In this document: piece after piece, positions 1 through 4,458 of the stretch
Numbering within the stretch: the first letter of the stretch is position 1
Layout: the number at the start of each line of letters is the position of its first letter
Source of the DNA: Candidatus Adiutrix sp.
GTDB taxonomy: Bacteria > Desulfobacterota > Desulfarculia > Adiutricales > Adiutricaceae
Direction of reading: 5' to 3'
DNA: 7,754 bases
NCBI GenBank assembly: GCA_031286085.1
Contig: JAITUX010000029.1
Span: forward strand, 1 to 7,754
Position numbers and translations under genes: made by a program
The notes under the pieces: model-generated
Databases searched by the model: none
What the model saw: the letters and a program-made list of their open reading frames with translations, nothing else
What the model was told of the DNA's origin: nothing

Positions 1-172
1 CAGGCTGGCCTGGCGAACAGCCGCGGCCGAGCCCTAATTACTTGGAGCAAAAAGTTTTTGTTTTCTTGTAGATCTCCGCGCCGAAAACCGTTGCTCTTGG
101 CTTCCGCCCGCCGTCCGCTGGGGCCACAAAACATTGTGCCCCAAGCAATAAGCCGGCCCCCTCAATTTTTGG

Positions 173-205
173 TTTGACTACTTTAATGTTTTGTAGTAGT
201 TTAAA
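173..205. repeat. Imperfect inverted repeat over the -35 region
   Basis: TTTGACTACT (173-182) pairs with AGTAGTTTAAA (195-205), with one G·T pair and one bulged T at 200, around a 12-base centre. It covers the candidate -35 box at 174-179, which is the position of a typical operator. It could also be a small RNA hairpin if transcription starts upstream. No regulator can be named from it. Confidence 0.35.
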
Positions 206-211
206 TACAAT
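174..211 (+). promoter_or_regulatory. Candidate promoter for the lipoprotein gene
   Basis: Two overlapping sigma-70-like arrangements are visible. TTGACT (174-179) matches the -35 consensus at five of six positions and is followed at 17 bases by a poor -10, TAGTTT (197-202). Alternatively, a good -10 box TACAAT (206-211, five of six) has only a weak -35, TTTAAT (182-187), 18 bases upstream. Either would start transcription before the hairpin at 225-251, which would then lie in the 5' untranslated region. The AT-rich setting supports a promoter; the exact boxes are uncertain. Confidence 0.35.
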
Positions 212-224
212 AAGAAAATATACC

Positions 225-257
225 GCCCCGTCAAAACGGGTCGGGTGGGGCTTTTTT
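225..257 (+). terminator. Terminator-like hairpin with T6 just before the GTG start
   Basis: GCCCC (225-229) pairs with GGGGC (247-251), immediately followed by six T (252-257), the layout of an intrinsic terminator. A competing hairpin, CCCGT (227-231) with ACGGG (236-240), uses the same C-tract, so the two are mutually exclusive. The lipoprotein start codon is at 260, and no room remains for a promoter between the T-tract and that codon. The element is therefore either a terminator for upstream transcription that the gene must read through, or an attenuator. The only Shine-Dalgarno-like bases (GGTGGGG, 244-250 with one mismatch) lie in the right arm. Confidence 0.45.
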
Positions 258-259
258 AG

Positions 260-1198
260 GTGAAAAATCGCCTTTCCGCGCAAGCCGGTCTATTAGCCTT
301 TCTGGCTCTGGCGGCCGGCGGGTGCGGCGCTGTTATTGATTACGCCCGGGACAACGAGCTGCGGTTGGGTTTCTTGAATTCGCCCAGCTTCATCAGTCCG
401 GCCCGGCTTCGGGTGGGGGTGATGCCCTTTCATGACGGGGTGGGCCTGGGCGCCCCGGGGGCCGGAAGCAACCTGGCCCGCCTGTTGAGCGCAGAACTAG
501 CCAAGGATTCCCGCCTGGAGGTTGTGCCGGTGGAAGAAATGGCCGCGGCCATGAACGCCTGGAATTTTTACGATTCGCCGACCCCGGCCCAGGCCGCCCA
601 ACTGGGTTCCGACCTCCGGCTCAACGCCGTGGTCATGGGCTCGGTCTCGGAAATAACGTCTTACAGCCAGCGCAAGGGCTGGCGCCGTTTGGCCCGCATA
701 TTCACCAGCCAGAGGGACTATGTGGACGCGGTGCTGGCCGTCAGCGCCGTGGATTCGGCCACCGGTATAATCCTGGTCTCCCGGGCCAATGTGGGCGAAT
801 ATGACGGCGGCCCGGGCGAATCGCAATTTTTCGAATCGGACTTACCCGAAGCTCCCAGCCAGGAAGCCATGGAAGACAGCCTGGACAAGGCCCTGGCCGA
901 ATCGACCCACCGGACCATGGAAGGGCTGGCCAACCTGCCCTTCAAGGCGCGGGTAATCTCCGCCGGGGAAGGGACGGCCGTCATCGCCTTCGGCCGCGAC
1001 GTGGGCCTGAGAAAAGGGCAGAAGTTCGTCCACCTGGAAATATTGCGGACCATCACCAACACCATAGGCGAAACCTACCAGGTCATGGGCGCCGCCTCGG
1101 CCCGCCTGGAAGCGGCGGAATTGAACGAACACTCCGCCACGCTGGAAGTGACGGAAGGCCTGATTTATCCAGGGGACGTCGTGCAAGCCGTAAATTGA
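260..1198 (+). CDS. CsgG/FlgT-like outer-membrane lipoprotein, function unknown
   Basis: The 312-residue product starts with a lipoprotein signal peptide: positive K2 and R4, a hydrophobic core at residues 9-19, and a lipobox-like AGGC ending at Cys22, so it should be lipid-anchored to the envelope. Residues 50-135 (LRVGVMPFHDG, then LARLLSAELAKDSRLEVV, then LNAVVMGSVSEI) have the alternating strand-helix pattern of the TolB-N/CsgG/FlgT-middle fold. Residues 228-312 (AVIAFGRDVGLRKGQKF through YPGDVV) resemble the small beta domain at the FlgT C-terminus. The start must be GTG at 260, because the preceding in-frame codon is TAG and no later start keeps the signal peptide. The prolyl isomerase gene follows after 25 bases, suggesting co-transcription. 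Related folds serve curli secretion, flagellar assembly or peptidoglycan synthase activation; none of these can be assigned here. The fold call is by pattern recognition only. Confidence 0.7.
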   Translation: MKNRLSAQAGLLAFLALAAGGCGAVIDYARDNELRLGFLNSPSFISPARLRVGVMPFHDGVGLGAPGAGSNLARLLSAELAKDSRLEVVPVEEMAAAMNAWNFYDSPTPAQAAQLGSDLRLNAVVMGSVSEITSYSQRKGWRRLARIFTSQRDYVDAVLAVSAVDSATGIILVSRANVGEYDGGPGESQFFESDLPEAPSQEAMEDSLDKALAESTHRTMEGLANLPFKARVISAGEGTAVIAFGRDVGLRKGQKFVHLEILRTITNTIGETYQVMGAASARLEAAELNEHSATLEVTEGLIYPGDVVQAVN

Positions 1199-1223
1199 AA
1201 CGCCATAGGGAAAGGGAAAATTC

Positions 1224-1850
1224 ATGGGTTTGAAAATCGGCTCCCTTTTCGCCATCTGGCTCTGGGTCTGGGCGGCCCCTTCCGCCGCCCTGGCCCAGGC
1301 CGGGAAAACGGCTCCGCCCGCGAAAGGGAACCATATGTTCGTGCAACTGACCACCAGCCAGGGCGACATCATCCTTGAACTCGACCCGGCGGCCGCGCCC
1401 AAGACCACAGCCAATTTCATCCAGTATGTCCAGGACGGCCACTACAACGGCACGATCTTCCACCGGGTCATACCCGGTTTCATGATCCAGGGCGGCGGAA
1501 TGGACGCGGACCTCGCGGAAAAGCCCACCTGCCCGCCCATTGAGAACGAAGCCCGGAACGGCCTGGCCAACGACCGCTACACCGTGGCCATGGCCCGCAC
1601 GCCCGACCCCCATTCGGCCACGGCCCAGTTCTTCATCAACACCAAGAAAAACGATTTCCTGGACTTCACTTCCGACTCGGCCTCCGGCTGGGGCTACGCC
1701 GTCTTCGGCCGGGTGATCAAAGGCCAGGAGGTGGTGGACGCCATTGAAAACACGCCCACCGCCAGCAAATCATATTACCGGGACATGCCCGTGACGCCCA
1801 TAACGATTTTAAAGGCCGAAGTGCTGGCCGACTATAAGCCGGAGTCTTGA
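1224..1850 (+). CDS. Peptidylprolyl cis-trans isomerase, cyclophilin type, with signal peptide
   Basis: The product of 208 residues has an N-terminal signal peptide (K4, hydrophobic residues 5-18, ALA|Q cleavage expected after Ala24) followed by a complete bacterial cyclophilin domain at residues 38-203. The active-site blocks are FHRVIPGFMIQGGG (79-92, with the catalytic Arg81 and pocket Phe86, Met87, Gln89), SATAQFFINT (131-140) and GWGYAVFG (155-162). This matches the E. coli PpiA/PpiB family, so it should catalyse prolyl bond isomerisation and assist folding, probably in the periplasm. The ATG at 1224 has a purine-rich AGGGAAAGGG (1207-1216) upstream. An internal ATG at 1335 (Met38) sits where cytoplasmic PpiB begins and has its own Shine-Dalgarno-like bases. 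Because the family includes both exported and cytoplasmic forms, I leave the symbol blank. It follows the lipoprotein gene by 25 bases. Confidence 0.93.
   Translation: MGLKIGSLFAIWLWVWAAPSAALAQAGKTAPPAKGNHMFVQLTTSQGDIILELDPAAAPKTTANFIQYVQDGHYNGTIFHRVIPGFMIQGGGMDADLAEKPTCPPIENEARNGLANDRYTVAMARTPDPHSATAQFFINTKKNDFLDFTSDSASGWGYAVFGRVIKGQEVVDAIENTPTASKSYYRDMPVTPITILKAEVLADYKPES
1322..1337 (+). promoter_or_regulatory. Possible internal ribosome binding site and ATG in the isomerase gene
   Basis: GAAAGGG (1322-1328) lies six bases before an in-frame ATG (1335-1337, Met38). Starting here would give a 171-residue protein with no signal peptide, close to the usual length of about 164 for PpiB. The bases resemble those before the first start (AAAGGG at 1211-1216). 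Use of this start is inference. Confidence 0.35.
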
Positions 1851-1852
1851 AA

Positions 1853-1880
1853 GCCCTTCAAGGGCGGGCGGCTCCGCCCG
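1853..1880 (+). repeat. Tandem hairpins after the isomerase stop codon
   Basis: GCCCT (1853-1857) pairs with AGGGC (1861-1865) around a three-base loop, and CGGGCG (1865-1870) pairs with CGCCCG (1875-1880) around GCTC. The two stems share base 1865. They start three bases after the TGA at 1848-1850 and no T-tract follows, so this is not a canonical intrinsic terminator. It may stabilise the 3' end of the upstream message or weaken read-through into the hydrogenase operon. Confidence 0.4.
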
Positions 1881-1884
1881 GACG

Positions 1885-1919
1885 ACTGTTGCGAGGACGT
1901 CCTGAAACAAAAAAACAGT
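1885..1919. repeat. Nested inverted repeats ahead of hydC
   Basis: ACTGTT (1885-1890) and AACAGT (1914-1919) form a six-base inverted repeat. Between them lies a perfect ten-base palindrome, AGGACGTCCT (1894-1903). It sits 117-151 bases before the hydC start, a reasonable distance for an operator. A weak promoter candidate overlaps it (CTGAAA at 1902-1907, 17 bases, AAGAAT at 1925-1930, four of six matches each). No regulator family can be assigned. Confidence 0.35.
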
Positions 1920-1954
1920 GGAGGAAGAATAAGCCATTCAGCCTGACTTGATGA

Positions 1955-1974
1955 AAACCGGCCGCCGGCCGTTT
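1955..1974 (+). repeat. GC-rich hairpin in the hydC leader
   Basis: AAA (1955-1957) and CGGCC (1959-1963) pair with GGCCG (1967-1971) and TTT (1972-1974), with C1958 bulged and a GCC loop. The stem is 62-81 bases before the hydC ATG and probably lies in the untranslated leader of the operon. The trailing T-tract is only three bases, too short for an efficient terminator. It may be a leader structure, or chance in GC-rich DNA. Confidence 0.3.
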
Positions 1975-2035
1975 CGGCGCGGAGGACCGGCCCGTCTTTC
2001 GACCCCATCATGCTAAGAAGGAGGAGCAGAAGAAC

Positions 2036-2524
2036 ATGAGCCATAACGCCCCATCTCCCTGCAAGTGCGTGGATTTGGCCAAACTTGAGCCTGTCTTTCA
2101 GCAATACCGTAAAAAGACCGGCGCCCTTATCCCGGTTCTGCAGGCCGCCCAGGACATCTACGGCTATCTGCCGATCGAGGTCATGGAATCCATAGCCGAG
2201 AATCTGAACGTTCCCGTCAGCCAGGTTTACGGCGTGGTGACCTTTTACGCCCAGTTCCACCTGGAACCCCGGGGCAAGCACATCATCCGTTCCTGCCAGG
2301 GCACGGCCTGCCACGTGCGCGGCGCCTCCAGGATTCTAGGCGCCCTGAAGGAGAACCTGAACGTGGAACCGGGCCATACCACCGCGGATCTCCAGTTCAC
2401 CCTGGAAACCGTGGCCTGCATCGGCTGCTGCAGCCTGGCCCCGGTCATAATGGTCGGCGAAAACGCCCACGCCCGCCTGAAACCGTCGGGCATCGCTAAA
2501 ATTCTTGATGGATACCGGGATTAA
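2036..2524 (+). CDS. hydC: Electron-bifurcating [FeFe]-hydrogenase subunit HydC (NuoE-like)
   Basis: The 162-residue product is a thioredoxin-like [2Fe-2S] ferredoxin of the NuoE/HoxE/HndA family. An N-terminal helical part (residues 14-60, with IPVLQAAQDIYGYLP) leads into VYGVVTFYAQF (64-74). The cluster ligands are Cys87 and Cys92 (CQGTAC) and Cys128 and Cys132 (CIGCC). This subunit partners HydB and carries a [2Fe-2S] cluster next to its flavin site, in the soluble complex that couples NAD(H), ferredoxin and H2. The start at 2036 is supported by AGGAGG at 2019-2024, and the length is normal for the family. Unusual details are Cys9 and Cys11 near the N-terminus and Cys131 beside a ligand. 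The gene heads a three-gene operon, with hydB 15 bases downstream. NuoE of complex I is excluded by the hydA neighbour and the absence of other nuo genes. Confidence 0.93.
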   Translation: MSHNAPSPCKCVDLAKLEPVFQQYRKKTGALIPVLQAAQDIYGYLPIEVMESIAENLNVPVSQVYGVVTFYAQFHLEPRGKHIIRSCQGTACHVRGASRILGALKENLNVEPGHTTADLQFTLETVACIGCCSLAPVIMVGENAHARLKPSGIAKILDGYRD

Positions 2525-2539
2525 AGGAGGGGAAATAAA

Positions 2540-4444
2540 ATGACAACCGCATTACCCCGCCTGGCGAACGCCGCCGCGCTGAACGACTTCCAAAAGCAGG
2601 CTCTGCCCAAAATCGCCATCAGGCATGACCCCAAGGCCCCGCCCTATGAAGGGGTGACCCACCATATAATGGTCTGCTTCGACACCGGCTGCCACGCCTC
2701 TGGCGGCGGCGCCGTGGCCCTGGAGCTTGAAAAGGAACTGGCCGCCAAGGGCCTGGACAAGAAAGTGAAGGTGGTCCGCACCGGCTGTCACGGCTTCTGC
2801 GAAATCGGCCCCCTGGTCACCGTCTATCCCCAGGACCTGTTCTATATCCGGGTCAAGCCTGAGGACGCGGCCGAAATAGTGGAAAAGACCATCATCGGCG
2901 GCCAGCCCCTGGAAAGGCTGTTCTACAAGCTCAACGAGAACGCCCCCGCGGTCTCCAAGTGGAAGGACATCGAATTCTACGCCCTGCAGAACCGCATCAC
3001 CCTGCGCAACTGCGGGCACATGGACCCGGGCGAAATCGAGGAATACATCGCCGGGGGCGGCTACCAGGCCCTGGCCAAGGCCCTGGGCATGAAGAGCAAC
3101 CCCGAGGCTTTGCTGAACGAGGTCAAGAAGTCCGGCCTTCGTGGCCGCGGGGGCGGCGGCTTCCCCACGGGCATCAAGTGGGAACTGTGCCGCAAGGCCG
3201 CCGGGGACAAGAAATACGTGGTCTGCAACGCCGACGAAGGCGACCCCGGGGCCTTCATGGACCGCTCCCTTTTGGAAGGCGATCCGCACCGGGTGCTTGA
3301 AGGCATGCTCATCGGCGCCCTGGTCATCGGCGCCGACGAGGGCTACGTCTATGTCCGGGCCGAATATCCCGGGGCCATCCGCAGGCTGCGCCAGGCCATA
3401 AGCCAGGCCGAACAGATGGGCCTTTACGGCAACAACATCCTGGGCAGCGGCTGGAACTGCACCATCCACATCAAGGAAGGGGCCGGGGCTTTCGTCTGCG
3501 GCGAGGAAACCGCCCTCCTGCGTTCCATCGAAGGCGAGCGGGGCATACCCACGGCCCGGCCGCCCTTCCCGGCCATCAGCGGCCTCTGGGGCAAGCCCAC
3601 CAACAACAACAACGTGGAAACCTGGGCCAACATCCCCGACATCATACTGAACGGCGGCGACTGGTTCGCCTCCCGCGGCACGGAAAAGTCCAAGGGCACC
3701 AAGGTCTTCGCCCTGGCCGGCAAGCTCAACCACACCGGCCTGGTTGAAGTGCCCATCGGCATCACCATGCGGAAGATCATCTTCGACATCGGCGGCGGCA
3801 TCCAGAACGGCAAGCAGTTCAAGGCCGTCCAGATCGGCGGCCCGTCGGGCGGCTGTCTGCCGGCCTCCCTCCTGGATCTGCCGGTGGACTACGACTCGCT
3901 GGTGGAGGCCGGGGCCATGATGGGTTCCGGCGGCCTGGTGGTGGTGGACGAGGACACCTGCATGGTGGACCTGGCCCGCTTCTTCCTCACCTTCACCCAG
4001 TCCGAGAGCTGCGGCAAGTGCACCCCCTGTCGCGAAGGCACCACCCGGATGCTGGACATTCTCAACAACATCACCCAGGGCAAGGGCCAGAAGGGCGATA
4101 TCGAACTCCTGGAGACCCTGGCCCGCAGCATCAAGCAAGCCGCCCTCTGCGGCCTGGGCCAGACCAGCCCCAACCCCATCCTGTCCACCCTGCGCTACTT
4201 CCGCTCCGAGTATGAAGCCCATATCAACGACCGGAAGTGTCCGGCCAGGAGCTGCTCCGCCCTCTTGACCTTCACCATCGACAAGGACAAGTGCCTCGGC
4301 TGCTGCGCCTGCCAGAAGGTCTGTCCCGTGGAAGCCATTGAGGGTGATAAGAAAGAGCCTCACGTCATCAACCAGGACAAGTGCATCAAGTGCGGTTCCT
4401 GCGAAGATGTCTGCCGCAAGGCCAAAGCCATCAACCGGAGCTAA
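2540..4444 (+). CDS. hydB: Electron-bifurcating [FeFe]-hydrogenase subunit HydB (NuoF-like, flavin/NAD site)
   Basis: The product of 634 residues has the full HydB/HndC layout. An N-terminal thioredoxin-like [2Fe-2S] domain (about 40-118) has Cys46, Cys51, Cys83 and Cys87. The NuoF core (about 140-560) carries the FMN/NAD(H) glycine loop RGRGGGGFPTG (201-211), NADEGDPGAFMDRS (230-243) and GAGAFVCGEETAL (314-326). Its [4Fe-4S] site has Cys491, Cys494, Cys497 and Cys537. A C-terminal ferredoxin domain adds two [4Fe-4S] motifs, Cys585/588/591/595 and Cys615/618/621/625. In characterised homologues this subunit oxidises or reduces NAD(H) at FMN and exchanges electrons with ferredoxin, the likely bifurcation site. 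His561, Cys567 and Cys572 lie in the linker before the ferredoxin domain and may bind a metal. AAGGAGG (2524-2530) supports the start. The extra Fe-S domains distinguish it from complex I NuoF. Confidence 0.95.
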   Translation: MTTALPRLANAAALNDFQKQALPKIAIRHDPKAPPYEGVTHHIMVCFDTGCHASGGGAVALELEKELAAKGLDKKVKVVRTGCHGFCEIGPLVTVYPQDLFYIRVKPEDAAEIVEKTIIGGQPLERLFYKLNENAPAVSKWKDIEFYALQNRITLRNCGHMDPGEIEEYIAGGGYQALAKALGMKSNPEALLNEVKKSGLRGRGGGGFPTGIKWELCRKAAGDKKYVVCNADEGDPGAFMDRSLLEGDPHRVLEGMLIGALVIGADEGYVYVRAEYPGAIRRLRQAISQAEQMGLYGNNILGSGWNCTIHIKEGAGAFVCGEETALLRSIEGERGIPTARPPFPAISGLWGKPTNNNNVETWANIPDIILNGGDWFASRGTEKSKGTKVFALAGKLNHTGLVEVPIGITMRKIIFDIGGGIQNGKQFKAVQIGGPSGGCLPASLLDLPVDYDSLVEAGAMMGSGGLVVVDEDTCMVDLARFFLTFTQSESCGKCTPCREGTTRMLDILNNITQGKGQKGDIELLETLARSIKQAALCGLGQTSPNPILSTLRYFRSEYEAHINDRKCPARSCSALLTFTIDKDKCLGCCACQKVCPVEAIEGDKKEPHVINQDKCIKCGSCEDVCRKAKAINRS

Positions 4445-4452
4445 GGGGGGAG
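4443..4452 (+). promoter_or_regulatory. Ribosome binding site that fixes the hydA start
   Basis: A purine run, AAGGGGGGAG, overlaps the hydB stop codon (4442-4444) and ends six bases before the ATG at 4459. The reading frame is open upstream to another ATG at 4381 inside hydB. That ATG would add 26 residues unrelated to hydrogenases, whereas the protein from 4459 begins directly with the ferredoxin-like strand. Confidence 0.8.
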
Positions 4453-4458
4453 ACCACA

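Larger units (their letters stand above)
1..259. other. Non-coding, inverted-repeat-rich upstream region
   Basis: This stretch is clearly richer in A and T than the genes that follow, and no convincing gene lies in it. The first bases could be the end of an upstream plus-strand gene: one frame stops at 35-37 and another at 69-71, but neither tail is recognisable. Several inverted repeats are visible. GAGCAA (45-50) faces TTGCTC (91-96), with GTTTTC (60-65) facing GAAAAC (83-88) inside it. A bulged stem lies at 117-146 around an eight-base loop at 128-135. Further elements at 173-257 are listed separately. I see no tRNA, CRISPR or known riboswitch signature. Confidence 0.5.

Noticed and set aside
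38..283. 81-codon minus-strand open frame in the upstream region
   Set aside because: No recognisable domain; it overlaps the lipoprotein start and the hairpins, and its composition looks non-coding.
1880..1892. Sigma-54-like GG/GC pair ahead of hydC
   Set aside because: The spacing between GG and GC is nine bases instead of ten, and the flanking consensus is poor.
1951..2016. Possible 21-residue leader peptide (starts MKTGRRPF) before hydC
   Set aside because: No ribosome site at a proper distance (the nearest GGAGG is more than 20 bases upstream), Arg-rich GC composition, and no codon run typical of attenuation.
4381..4458. Upstream in-frame ATG extending HydA by 26 residues
   Set aside because: It lies inside the HydB ferredoxin motif, has no ribosome site, and adds sequence foreign to hydrogenases. 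ATG 4459 has a strong site.
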